Part shown: piece by piece, positions 10,631 to 20,884 of the stretch
How the letters are laid out: the number at the start of each line of letters is the position of its first letter
Position numbering within the stretch: the stretch's first letter is position 1
NCBI GenBank assembly: GCA_014529385.2
Contig: CM043958.1
Coordinates: forward strand, 144,535,734-144,599,733
Source of the DNA: Adiantum capillus-veneris
Taxonomy: Eukaryota; Streptophyta; Polypodiopsida; Polypodiales; Pteridaceae
Direction of reading: 5' to 3'
Length of the DNA stretch: 64,000 bases
Notes under the pieces: model-generated
What the model was told of the DNA's origin: nothing
The model's database searches: none
Seen by the model: only the letters and a program-made list of their open reading frames with translations
Program-made: the position numbers and the translations under genes

Positions 10631-10973
10631 ATATTTTGGCCTCTTGACGCAAGAGCAGCTACTTGATATACAGGTTTGACTTGTCCCCATTATTCCTCCA
10701 TGTAGTATTGTGGAATTTCTTCAAGCGCATCCATCCCATAGGCAATTTTAGGATCTATATCTTCCTCACAGCCTTCCAAACAAATAATATATGACTCACA
10801 ACCCACTTGATTCACAGAAGTGATTCTCGGATGTGGTGGTTGCGGTCCTAGCACTGGAGGTGGTAAGGGTGTTGTTTGTACAACATTTTAGGCCCTAGGG
10901 ACCATGTGTTGTGATGTTTGTTCAAGAGGTGGGGCCGACATCAATGCAGGCACTCGAGGCGTGTCTGTCCATG

Positions 10974-11180
10974 CTAAGGTTGGCCTATTGGCCATCGCGC
11001 ACTTACTATGCAATCCTTAGCTTGATGACCATACCTTCCACAGGCATTGCAATTCCCATTGAGTTTTACTCTAAAAGTAGGGCATTCACTGGTACTATGC
11101 GGTCCATAGCATCGGCGAGCACCATTGTTGCTCCCTTCTTGGATACATATGATTGTTTTGCGGAGCACGATTGTCTCTAA
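10974..11180 (-). pseudogene. Element B zinc-knuckle region 1 (nucleocapsid)
   Basis: The minus-strand frame carries CNACGRYGHQAKDC, a perfect C-x2-C-x4-H-x4-C zinc knuckle. Upstream of it lies a degenerate relative, CYGPHSTSECP, that has lost one Cys. This is the nucleocapsid part of Gag. With region 2 it brings the count of complete or damaged knuckles in B to four. Confidence 0.8.
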
Positions 11181-11252
11181 GACTCTCTTGAATAGCCTTG
11201 GTGAGATCTGCTAAAGTCATCTCAGATATCTTTGGCTCCTTAGCAATAGGCT

Positions 11253-12447
11253 TTAGGTCATTGGCTGATGCCCCGATTCTTGTGAGCTAATAGATTTAGA
11301 CTCAACAGACAATCTTTCTCCTTGAATCATTAAATTATCCTCCAATTGGATCGCATTGGTGGTGACTACTTCCCAAGTGGTGATACCTCTAATGACTAAG
11401 CCATTGTAGATATCCTCATGTTGTAATCCCCTAATGAATCTATCCAGCAATTGATTATTATTGAAGCGCTCATTTGGATTACAACGAGAATTCAAATGCT
11501 TCAAGTGACTAATAAAGTCTCTCGCCGACTCTCCTTCCTCTCGTTGGGCTTTCTGGAGCTGAGAGGCTATACCCCAAAGCACTCCCTCTTGTATGTATTC
11601 TTTCAAGAACAGTCTCCTAAGAGTAGGGTAAATCGTTTTTTTCTTCCACCCTTAGGGTTCTATACCAATCCCCTACCTTCCCACTTAAGGTTAGGCTTAA
11701 ATCATTACTCTTATGTAGGTCATTGTGTTCTCCTAGAGAATCGCATATTTGTTCAAACACTTTGATATGCTTTCTTACATCTCCGTCTCCACTAAATTTT
11801 TGTGTGAGCTTGGCTATTTGTACTGCCCTACTTCTAGGTTCTCTATCAGGCGTGTTACGCATATTCTCAGCGATAGATTGACCAATAGCTTGAGCAAATG
11901 TTGCCAAGTCACCTAAGTGAGCAGGCACCGTGGGTGAAGGCGCTCCAGAGACTACATATGGAGTAGGTATTGGCATTGGGCTTGGCACATAGGAAGCCCT
12001 TGGGTTCCACGTTGGGTACAATGTTGTGCCATGTGGTGGTCCATAGTTCATATGGGTGGCCCTAGGCATAGCAGACGTCGGATGTGACATGCTAATGCTA
12101 GCTGGTGTAGTCCCATAGAAATAAGAACTTGGGTGTTGTGGTTGTGGAGAATAGGTAGTTGAAACAATGGGAGGAGTAGGGACTACATGAGTACGAGGAC
12201 CCATGGGTGTGTACGATTGGTACACACTTGTAGGTACTATTGTTGCAGGCATTGAGCTACCATATAGTGGTGCTTTACTAACAAATGAGGTCCATGGCGT
12301 ATTTCTCGGCATGCCCATCATTGGGGTAGGCATGGTAGCCGTGGTGTCATCAAGGGAAAGATGAGCTATGCTTGGAAAGGTAAAGCTATCACTTGTGGGC
12401 TCAGATTGCACCGAGACCCCTGGCGAAACAACATATGGGGGATCCAT
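11253..12447 (-). pseudogene. Element B Gag, capsid-like region
   Basis: Frame 12,447-11,617 (276 codons) begins with a long Pro/Thr/Ser/Met-rich stretch and then enters VQIAKLTQKFSGDGDVRKHIKVFEQICD and LSLTLSGKVGDWYRTL, the start of a retrotransposon Gag domain. After a frameshift near 11,610 the next frame (11,606-11,253) has EGVLWGIASQLQKAQREEGESARDFISHLKHL and NNQLLDRFIRGLQ, typical of the second half of that domain. Together they would form the particle shell. The Pro-rich N-terminal extension of over 150 residues is long for a plant gypsy Gag. Confidence 0.8.
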
Positions 12448-12659
12448 CGGACTTTCGAGGGAGTCTCCATTTGCGATAAGGTCGGTTGTTTAGCCTTCCC
12501 TGTATCCAAGAATCTCATGAGACCCGTTGAAGGCATATTGATCCCCTTGTTCTGTCTCTCTAACTCAATGACCCTATGGATGACCTCACAAACTTGTTGT
12601 TGTTGATCCTCCACACTAGTAGCACCCATTGTGGATTGCAGGACATCTAACCAACCCAC
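12366..12659 (-). pseudogene. Element B Gag, central fragment
   Basis: A 97-codon minus-strand frame with a helix-prone segment (SVEDQQQQVCEVIHRVIELERQNK) that could be a coiled coil for Gag assembly. It overlaps the following capsid frame in a different register, which shows a frameshift between them. Confidence 0.5.
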
Positions 12660-12877
12660 GTGATAGGTGTGACCTGTGTATAGATCGATTAGAGTTTCTG
12701 TTTGTAGTTCGTACTTCTAGTTCTCATTTAAGAACTCTCCATCTAGGATTGAGGTGCTAGGGGTGTCCTTTGAGCTAGATGCAATGTTGCTTTCTAGGGG
12801 TTGGCCCTTAGCGGTTGCTAAGTCAAGAGCACTCGATTGCTCTCCTAGCAAAGATATTGACATAGGAGATTTTGATT

Positions 12878-13441
12878 TTAACTCTCTTCATTGCTCCGCC
12901 TTGCGTAAGCTCTCAATTTCCTTTTCCCTTGCTGCAAGGATATATCGCTCAACCTCTTGCACTTCAGCAAGGCTTCTACCATCGGGTAATATGACCTTGG
13001 AGGAGAATAGCTCTGAAGAGTCAGGAGGTGCAGTGAATGAAGTACATTCACGTGCACATTCTCTAAGGGCATAGGCTCTACGTTGGTCATGAATGGAGAA
13101 TTTACTTCCCCACCCCCCTCATTTACATCATTAGCTCCATGTTCGGAGCAAGTGGCTCTACTAAAGGTTTCCTTCAAGCGGCTAAGCATGCTCGGCTGGG
13201 ACCGTGGGCCCATGGCATGCATGTCTTGGCTTGAGCTATTGAGATTAGGCATTGGGAAACCCTCCATGATGTCATAGTCAAAGGAAGAGTCACTAGCTAT
13301 GTTCAGGTCTTGGTTTGTACTACCTTGGGTCCCCGCTGCCGAGGGCCCGGAACCTAAGGTAGGTGGATAATGAGAACTCGCGTAAGTCGAAATTCTCTCT
13401 AGTTGCTCCATATCTAGCACACGACCAGACCGCAGATGCAT
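12878..13441 (-). CDS. Element B Gag N-terminus (MHLRSGRVL start)
   Basis: 187 codons beginning MHLRSGRVLDMEQL. The same start, changed to MHLRSGRVLEIEQL, occurs at 63,639 in element C, which supports it as the true Gag initiation site. The body is Ser/Pro/Met-rich with GFPMPNLNSSSQDMHAMGP and ends in a basic tail (QQGKRKLRAYARRSNEES). The segment near LRSGR may serve membrane or RNA contact, but that is inference. A frameshift separates it from the rest of Gag. Confidence 0.7.
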   Translation of the reverse strand: MHLRSGRVLDMEQLERISTYASSHYPPTLGSGPSAAGTQGSTNQDLNIASDSSFDYDIMEGFPMPNLNSSSQDMHAMGPRSQPSMLSRLKETFSRATCSEHGANDVNEGGGEVNSPFMTNVEPMPLENVHVNVLHSLHLLTLQSYSPPRSYYPMVEALLKCKRLSDISLQQGKRKLRAYARRSNEES

Positions 13442-14173
13442 GTGCCTTTGACAACCTACAAGTGTCGATGAGTAACCTCAAAGGTTAACCGCTTACTTTT
13501 TAAGGCGTCCGTTTTCAGTCTTTTACTAAAAAATTTAATTTTGTAATATTTTTGAATGATCGGTTTTTTTATTAAAGTGTGTGATAGCTCAAAACGAGCG
13601 TATCACTCAGAGGGTCGTGATGTACTTTACAGCACAACGTTCAGTCACCTGAAGCTCCGTTGTTCCTCAAAAAAGTTGATTTTTAGCTATGTGTGAAGCT
13701 AAAACACGTAATTTTAAAGGACGACTAAGGACTAAGCCTGAGCATGAGCTTTGGACTTGGTTCTGGGCTTGGGTCTGCGAGATATTCCCGATCCCGGTCC
13801 TACCTTTAAAATTTTTATTTTTTTTTATTTTTTATTTTTTTAAAAAGGATAAGGTCGTCGCGGCCTACACGAGAGTACACACACACACTCTATCTACCTA
13901 CTTACAACTAATACACCTACTGTTACACACTAACACACTTCATTAGCTCTCACAGATCTACTTTCTACTTACTGTACATTACATTACACAAAACTAACAC
14001 CTTACACAAAGAAAACATAGTAACCTTTCAAAACTTCATTAACAAAAAATTACACAGTAGCAACACAAAATCCTTCTTCTCAACACATACACCTTCCTTC
14101 CCTACCTTTCCTACAATTTAAATTGCACCACGAAAGAAGCACAGAGTGCCATTCAAGCTTAGTGTATGGCATT
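13442..14173 (-). other. Element B 5' leader
   Basis: Untranslated sequence between the primer site and the Gag start. It contains a poly-T/poly-A stretch near 13,805-13,850 and a short hexamer-like CCAAG/CTTGG patch near 13,735-13,775 that is expanded in element C. The leader presumably carries packaging signals. Confidence 0.65.
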
Positions 14174-14190
14174 CCTTGGCAACGGCGCCA
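14174..14190 (-). promoter_or_regulatory. Element B primer binding site (tRNA-Asp type)
   Basis: On the minus strand TGGCGCCGTTGCC begins four bases inside the 5' LTR. These 13 bases match the complement of the 3' end of plant tRNA-Asp(GTC); the following AAGG departs from it. In element C the site reads TGGCGTCGTTG, with transition damage. Confidence 0.85.
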
Positions 14191-14428
14191 AAAATGTGCG
14201 CGTATGTCGCACGTGTCAATGCAAGGAACTTGCCGATACACTGTGTGGCAACCACAAATGGCTCCAAGCACACAACAAGCCTAAACTAGTAAGCTCAAAG
14301 ATGGTGTTGGTGTGTCACTCACCGCTCTACGCTTCCTATCGTGGAGGATTCATCGCCGCGAAGAAGAGGGAGACGCCGCTACGCCGTGCTCAACCGCCTC
14401 GCCGTCGTCATGCCGTCGCAATGCTCGA

Positions 14429-14431
<3 letters not shown>

Positions 14432-14510
<79 letters not shown>
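14432..14510. repeat. (CT)n microsatellite in B 5' LTR
   Basis: About 39 CT units, followed by (GC)5-6 and a (CA)n run to 14,543. It is homologous in position to 6,075-6,152. Confidence 0.98.
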
Positions 14511-14522
<12 letters not shown>

Positions 14523-14632
14523 ACGCACATACACACACACACAAGGAGATGAAGAAGAAGAAGATGGAGATGGAGCAAGAGCACTCTTCAATTGCACAAA
14601 TGAGAGAATGAGTGAATTTTAGGTTTAGTTGA

Positions 14633-14640
14633 CTTTTATA
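14633..14640 (-). promoter_or_regulatory. TATA box in element B 5' LTR
   Basis: TATAAAAG on the minus strand, placed so that transcription would run through the (GA)n tract into Gag. The same octamer is kept in the other LTR at 6,258-6,265. Confidence 0.6.
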
Positions 14641-14834
14641 TGATCTTGCCCCATTCACACTTGGGCACCCATGCTTAGCCAACTAATCCCTTGAATGTTC
14701 CAGTTAGAATGCGCCTCTCATCGGCGATCACTCTTACCCTTTTCCTATTGGACCGACAAGCCCGGTACCTGACTCTACCAAATAAATAATACAATGTCCG
14801 TCATAGGTGATAGGAATGTGCGTGAGGGTTAACA

Positions 14835-14839
14835 CTGAC
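14835..14839. repeat. Target site duplication CTGAC, right copy
   Basis: Matches the left copy at 5,841-5,845. Removing one copy restores an in-frame join of the element A reverse transcriptase across the ISTD / LAK boundary. Confidence 0.9.
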
Positions 14840-15500
14840 CTTGCAAAGATACAAGTGATTGTTTCTCTTTCAAGAGCAACACAAGTTAGAGAGGTATAAG
14901 CCTTCATGGGCCATTTTGGATATTGTCACAGGTTTATTTCCATGTCTGCAATCATTGTAAAACCTCTCTACGCACTCATCATGAAGTTTGAATGGAACAA
15001 AGGAATGTGAAAAATCATTTCAACAATTGAAGCAGAAACTTATTTTTGCTTCAATTTTGAGAGCTCTTGACTAGAATAATATTTTTTGCATCTATATAGA
15101 TGCATCAGCTTACGCTATCAGATGTATCTTGGCTCAACTTGGAGAAAAGAACATAAATTTTTTGATTAGTTACTCTAGTAGACAACTCAATAGTGTAGAA
15201 AGGAATTATACTACCACAGAAAGAGAGAGCTTGGGAATGATCTACTCTGTCAAAAAGTTTAGACATGACCTTCTTGCAAACAAGTTTGTACTTTTTGCGG
15301 ACCATTAAGCATTGTTATACTTGGTGAACAAACCATGAAATACAAGTTGCATCGTTTGATGGTTCCTAGTATTGCTTGAGTTTGATTTCATAGTGGTGGT
15401 AAAAAAGGGGACTTATACATAGCAGAAAGCAGACCATTTATCGCAAACGCTAGATGGAGAATCTCCTTTAGGGGTTGAAGATGATTTTCTTGACTCAAAT
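14840..15500 (+). pseudogene. Element A: RT C-terminus and RNase H
   Basis: Begins LAKIQVIVSLSRATQVREV, then AFMGHFGYCHRFI, the conserved segment after the RT palm. Around 15,095-15,310 it reads CIYIDASAYAI-type sequence, ILAQLGEKN, SSRQLNSVERNYTTTERESLGMIYSVKKFRHDLLANKFVLFADH. These are the RNase H catalytic Asp and Glu environments. Several stops and small shifts interrupt it. The enzyme would degrade the RNA template during reverse transcription. Confidence 0.85.
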
Positions 15501-15799
15501 CTCTTTAGCATCCAGATGTTACCAAGGTGGAACGAATAGGTTAAACCATTTCTCACCATAGGTTTGCTTCAAATCGAGAGACAACCAACAATTATTGAGC
15601 AATCTCACAACTTGGTACTAATTGTAGGACAATTATACAAACAAGGACACCATGGAATACTCAGATTATGCATTGATCCATCCGAAAGAGAGGTACATCT
15701 AAAATAAGCTCATGTACAAATAATGGGTATCCATAATGCAACAATGCAAACATATCAGAGATTGATGTGATTTTAAGTGTATTGGCCTTGTATGCAGAA

Positions 15800-17085
15800 A
15801 GCATTTACACATCTATGTTTGCTCATGTGATGCTTGCACAATCAACAAGCCAATGGAGCATGCTACACTGTTCATGGTAGTAACAACACCCAAGTGGGCA
15901 AAGTACATTGTGAAGTACTTGGAGTAAGGTGTACTACCAGAGAACTTGAGCAAAGTAGAATACGATCGATTCAATATGAAGCCAAACACTATACTATTAT
16001 TGGAAACCAACTTTTTTGGAAAGGAGTGGATGGAAACTTAAGAATTTGTGCCGCAAAACATGAGATGCCCATTCTTGAGCAAGTCCATGCTGGTCTAGCA
16101 GGAGGATACTTTTCAAAAAAATAAACCGTAAAAGAAGTACTCCTAGCAGGGATCTGGTGGCCCACTCTATTCATAGATACTGAATATTTCATGAAACGAT
16201 GTGATGCGCACCAACGTACTAAAGTACCTATGCGGTGCGATGACATGCTATTGAGACCAATAATGGGAGCAAGTTCTTTTGCCAAATGGAGAATAGATTT
16301 GTAGGGCCTATCTCACCATTGACATATAGAAGCATGCTAAATACATTATCGTGGCAACCGACTATCTGACCAAATGAGTTGAGGCTAGAGCAACGCAAAC
16401 GAGTGATGCTAGAACCATAACTCAATTCTTATACAAAAACATTTTCACTCGATATGGCCTTTCAATTAAAATAGTGAGTGATCGCGGCACTCATTTCATC
16501 AACGACATGGTTGACTTTATATTGCATGAACTTATGATAATTCATTCTAAATTAGCTCCATACCACCCTCAAGCCAATGGACGGGCCGAGAGCACCAACA
16601 AAGTATTGTGCACTATGCTCACAAATATTGTCATTGAATCTAAATTTGATTGGGAACTGAAGCGACATTCAGCCACATGGGCATATTGGGTAGTATAAAA
16701 AATGCCACAAAATACAACTTCTTTCAACTTAGTGTTTGGAATAAATGCCATATTTCCCATAGAATTCTTAATTTCTACACTATGCGTAGCCCAAAACTTG
16801 GGACGAATGGGGCATGAGTTCTCTAAGAGACTAAACCAACTAATGTAGTTAGACAAGACAAGACTTAAGTCAATTATAGCCATGTACGCACAAAAATGAC
16901 AAATGAGACAATTCCATGACCACCATGTGAAAAACAACTAATTTTAAAAGGGTGGCTATGTATTAGTATACACCCTTGAGAAACATTCCAAGAAACTTAA
17001 AAAGCAGGGTAATATCCCATTTATGATCAACAATATATCACTCGGTGGAGCCGTCTAACTCACAAAATTAGAGGGAGAGGTGATG
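15800..17085 (+). pseudogene. Element A: integrase
   Basis: The zinc-binding end is recognised by IIGNQLFWKGVDGNLRICAAKHEMPILEQVHAGLAGGYFSKK and the following CDAHQRTKVP (second Cys changed to His). The core includes IVATDYLTK (first Asp), VSDRGTHFINDMV (second Asp) and KLAPYHPQANGRAESTNK (Glu). The C-terminal part has VYTLEKHSKKLKK and EGEVMSNWINGCRLKKFQQPL. Stops occur near 16,300, 16,375, 16,690 and 16,935. The catalytic DDE is still readable although the frame is broken. Confidence 0.88.
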
Positions 17086-17690
17086 TCTAACTGGATAAAT
17101 GGTTGCAGATTGAAAAAGTTTCAACAACCTCTTACCATGGACATGCTAGAAACAATACACTTAGCTAAGGAGCAACAAAAGAGAGTTCAATCCATTAAAG
17201 ATCAAGCATAGGAGGAGGCTAAATTACGGAATTCAAGACGGAAGGAACAACATCAACCACCATCCATTGCAGCAGTTCAACTTGAGAAAACTTGGCTTTG
17301 TGGTATGGATGTTCGGATCAATGTCTAGCTAACCGATGGAACAAACAAAAGAGCACTTGTGGATGCTGGAGCATGTATGTACTGTTCAACCTACTTGAAA
17401 CTATTAGAATCAATAATTGAAACGACCCAAATTGAACTCAAAGCGGCCAACAGGGAAACCATGGTTAGTTTGGGACAAGCCAATGTCTCAACTAACATTG
17501 ATGGAAATCAATGCCCACATCAGTTCCAAATTATGGCTAACACAGATCTCAATGGGCGCATCATTTTGGGATTTTCATGGATGTGGACTTAAAATGTTGT
17601 TCCAGATTGGAAGGATGATGCACTTCATTATTCGCTCAAGGATCAGTCTTATGTTATTCCATTCGTGCACATAGATCATATTTGAATGAA
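17086..17690 (+). pseudogene. Element A: second, post-integrase protease-like domain
   Basis: The integrase frame continues unbroken in register, except for two stops, through a charged linker (LAKEQQKRVQSIKDQA, AKLRNSRRKEQHQPP) into a domain with retropepsin layout. It shows TNKRALVDAGACMYC at the catalytic loop (DAG for DTG), LKLL, ELKAANRETMVSLGQANV, then GRIILGFSWMW and VPDWKDDALHYSLKDQSYVIPFVH. The second hydrophobic-Gly signature (IILG) and the DW...LHY tail fit a viral-type aspartic protease. This is additional to the protease remnant before RT (about 3,905-3,960). Gypsy elements normally have only the upstream one. Confidence 0.6.
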
Positions 17691-17947
17691 CAAAAGGATT
17701 CAATTGAATGTAAAATAGAGAAAGAATTTCTTGGTTCTACATCGAACTGCCTGCTAGTAATCGAGCAAACAACGTCACCAAAGTTGGGATCCAAAAATCA
17801 CTCATGGCATCAAAACCAACTCAGCTATGGTTCCCAAAGACAATTCTTGTAAATAGATCCTTGGCCTCAATACCAAACGGATTTTCAAGTACACCTTGTT
17901 TTTGCCCATGCACACTGTGCAAACCTTCATCTGGAGCAACTCAATAT

Positions 17948-17960
17948 GGGAAGGGGGGAG
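17948..17960 (+). promoter_or_regulatory. Candidate polypurine tract of element A
   Basis: GGGAAGGGGGGAG sits downstream of the last coding remnant and resembles the tracts of B and I. The next bases, TAACAACAG, could be an LTR start with TG mutated to TA. No second copy of that LTR is seen in the window. Confidence 0.5.
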
Positions 17961-18821
17961 TAACAACAGTGGCTACAGTAACTGACACAGCAAATTGTAA
18001 GATAATAGGCTGCAAGATGTTGAGAGATCACATGTACAATGTACAAAGTGTGTTTGATGCTTTTTTTTGACAAAATTTTAACAAATTTTTACTCTTATTT
18101 GGCAAAGTCTTAGGTCGTATTGACAAATTTTGACAGAAGAGATACTGAGAGTGAGAGTATGTACAGAGGAAACCCAAATTTTGAGCTACATTTTCCGAGC
18201 AATAAAAAAATCGAGCGAGTAAGGTAACCATAAATTATAGAAGAATTGATTTGTGTTCTAATGAATCAAGAAAGCTAAGAGTCAAACTCAAAAAGGACTC
18301 AGAAGAGTTCCAAGCTCACTCTAGAAAACCTTACAATATTTTCAAGATTTATTGACATGTGAAGCAAAAATGTAACGACAATAACATTATCAAGAATCAA
18401 TTAGTTGAAAAATACAACTTCTTTGTAGATAGAGACTATTTATGTTCACAATGACATCAAAATAAAATAGAGAAGACTGAATCATATTCAAATGAATAAA
18501 GTTAGATAGAACACAAGAATATCATTGTCAATTATCATTTAGTTATGGATCCTCACATCTTTGCTAATAGGAACTAGGAATTGCTATCTACTCAATGTAA
18601 AATTTCAAATTAATTGAAGAGACAACAAAATGACTTGACTTACTTTCAAATGAATGAAAGAACTAACAAAACACAATAAGCATTGAAGAGTGTGTCATAT
18701 TAACATTACGATACTAATGTTACTTCCTATTCTACAATTTTTTTTAACCCCCTATTCTAAATTTTTTGATGTATATAAAGGCCCTTATGTCCCACTTTTC
18801 TTAGTAAAAATACTTCTTATG
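17961..18821. other. Possible decayed 3' LTR of element A and flank
   Basis: AT-rich DNA with no ORF of note, lying between the candidate polypurine tract of A and the 5' LTR of E. If A has a 3' LTR it should start at 17,961, but without a partner copy the assignment cannot be made. Confidence 0.35.
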
Positions 18822-19197
18822 TGTCATAAAAACCTAATATCTACTTTCCCCAAATCATTTTATCATATTAAACTGATCATTTAGTATAGGAAAATACCAG
18901 GGGGGACCAAAGGTTGGATATTGGAAAGGCTGCCAGACCGGTCTTAACACGGGATCCAAAAGATGGGAATTGGGGATCTAGATGGGGATGCTCTACTAAA
19001 GAGCAAAGTACATCAATGGGTTTAAAAGAACTCTAGGTTTAACTCCATTAAGACTTCCATAGGGCAAAGTTCCACATTTTTACTTTAAAAGTCCTAGGCC
19101 ATGGGAACTGCTCTTAGTGACTAAAGTGTTGAATGCTAAAGTCAACAAAGTGGCTACAACAAGAAGACAAAAGAGTCGGCAAGCTGGGATGAGACAG

Positions 19198-19237
<40 letters not shown>

Positions 19238-20480
19238 CTTACCTTTACACCTAAAAGCAAATAGGACACATGTCAGGCATGCAAAAAAACCCCCAATTTT
19301 GTTTGAATCCTATTGGATGGACAAAGAGGTGGACCAATGCGGATTGAGCTAGTGTAAATTCAATTTCTATTTTAGAAATTCTTGATAAAAGAACCAATGA
19401 GAATTAATCTCCCAAAAAGACTATTGGACAGTCAAAAGGTCCAATGAGAAATAAGTAGCCCACAAATTTTCTTAATTCCTATTGGCCAGAAGACTAAAAG
19501 GTCCAATAAGAATTTAGATAATTAAACTAATTATCTAAGCTTTTACAAAAAGGGGAAAAGGGTGGAAACTTGTCACAAGGCTCTTGACTTGGCATCTCAA
19601 ATGCTATTGGCTAAGCTTTTCAATGGCCAATAGGGAGCAGGGAGCCAGCATGAGTCAAAAGCTTTCTCAAATGCTAGTGGCTTTTCAAGGGCCAATAAGA
19701 TGCCAACAAGAGTAGATTGGAGAAGGGGTTGCCCAAGAAAAGAGAAAAGCCTCACTTTTGCCTAACACAATTACACACACACTCACACAACTCATGTGTA
19801 GAGCAAGAAAGTCATCTCCTTTTCCAAGCTTTAATGGAAAGCACATCTTCTTCTCCAAGTTTTGAGAATGGAGGCCTACACCAACAATTCTTGGATATGG
19901 AATGCAAATCCAACCAAGAGCCAAGCTTCAATGCTATGCTTGTCTCCTCTATTTTCTAATTACTAAGCTAAGCTAAGCTACAAGAATAATTAAGTGAGGA
20001 AATACTTCTTTCTCGTAAGAATACTTCTTCTTCCTCTACATCTAGTCTCATACCCTGCTAGCTCTCACCATCTTCAAAGGTGTGTGAGGTCTTGGGTCTA
20101 AGACCGCGAGGGAATTGATGTTATGTGTTATCACGTGTAAGTTTGGTGCATGAAGCTTCCATCTTCATTGCACCAATGAATTTTTACCAAGGAACACAAA
20201 GAATTGTATTGTACAAAGTCTCTCTTAATGGGTGAAGCTATAATACAAATGCCTAATGGAGGGGGGACCGGTCCATGTAAATTTGATCCTCAATAGTTGT
20301 CAATTTTTCTATTTCTCTCCTCTAGTATTGTTATTCCAAACTAATTAGGTGTTATGCCAATGTTGCTATCTCCAACCAAGCACTCTAGTATGCTCATTAG
20401 GAACTTGCTCTTAATGAAATGCTCACTATGTTAAGTTATTTTCCACTATTTACAAGCTATTTAAACCATTTAATGTTACA
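18822..20480 (+). repeat. Element E 5' LTR
   Basis: 1,659 bp from TGTCATAAAAACC to TGTTACA. It is nearly co-linear with 26,023-27,437. It carries an (AC)n tract at 19,199-19,234, a smaller one near 19,773, and repeated blocks of the type CCAATGAGAAT / CTATTGG between 19,310 and 19,690. Apparent ORFs inside are not conserved between the two LTRs. Confidence 0.93.
19199..19234. repeat. (AC)n microsatellite in E 5' LTR
   Basis: 18 AC units. The 3' LTR has the same tract with only about 10 units at 26,399-26,419, so it has changed length since insertion. Confidence 0.97.
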
Positions 20481-20481
20481 T

Positions 20482-20493
20482 TGGTATCAGAGC
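20482..20493 (+). promoter_or_regulatory. Element E primer binding site (initiator-Met tRNA)
   Basis: TGGTATCAGAGC, one base inside the 5' LTR. This is the standard complement to the 3' end of plant initiator methionine tRNA. Confidence 0.95.
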
Positions 20494-20884
20494 TATTGGT
20501 TCTCTTTTCTTGCTCAAGAAGAGAGGTCCTCAAGCTTTCTACAAATGATTGGTATTATTAATTGCATGAGGGTAAGTAGAATAGGGATTTATTATCCTTG
20601 AAGTGCGCCTACTTTGTGCAGTTAACGGGGTATCACCGTCAAGAGCTATGGTCTTAATAATGGAGTCCCAAGGGGCTTTAACCATTATGGAGCTATTAAA
20701 AGCTTGTCAAGAACCGGTGCCGAATGGGCTTTGATAAACCTCTCTTCTATTCCTTGCAATTAATGATATTTTGAGCCACGGGTATAGATTCTTGAGTTCT
20801 TATCTTTGAAAGTAAAGAGGAGTAGAAACTAAAACTTGAAGTGCCAAAGTACAAATAAAAATTTACACCTAAAACTTAGTTAGA

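Larger units (their letters stand above)
5846..14834 (-). mobile_element. Complete nested LTR retrotransposon B (Gag-protease, no RT/IN seen)
   Basis: An 8,989-bp element in minus orientation inserted in the RT gene of element A. It has two LTRs (5,846-6,457 and 14,195-14,834), a polypurine tract beside the left LTR, a tRNA-Asp-type primer site beside the right LTR and a perfect CTGAC duplication. Reading leftward the order is leader, Gag start MHLRSGRVL, capsid-like region, zinc knuckles, protease, then two accessory frames and about 1.6 kb without coding sequence. No YxDD reverse transcriptase, RNase H or DDE integrase is visible on either strand between the LTRs. I infer that B is non-autonomous and depends on enzymes from a related element such as A. 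Confidence 0.92.
14195..14834 (-). repeat. Element B 5' LTR
   Basis: 640-bp LTR. In element sense it starts TGTTAACCCTC at 14,834 and ends ...GCGCACA at 14,195, so both TG and CA termini are intact. It carries TATAAAAG (minus) at 14,633-14,640 and, about 125 bp downstream in the transcript sense, a (GA)n tract at 14,432-14,510 bordered by a GC/CA run. Confidence 0.93.
14835..17960 (+). mobile_element. Ty3/gypsy element A, 3' part
   Basis: Continuation of element A after the nested element B. It holds the RT connection and RNase H, the integrase, a protease-like C-terminal extension and a candidate polypurine tract. All frames carry stops, so the copy is dead. Confidence 0.88.

Noticed and set aside
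18817-18821. Target duplication of element E
   Set aside because: The 3' LTR is truncated, so no second copy can be compared.
18690-18884. 64-codon ORF at the start of the E LTR
   Set aside because: Crosses the LTR border and has no recognisable content.
20482-20493. tRNA gene at TGGTATCAGAGC
   Set aside because: Only the 12-bp primer complement is present; no cloverleaf can be built around it. No tRNA gene was found anywhere in the window.
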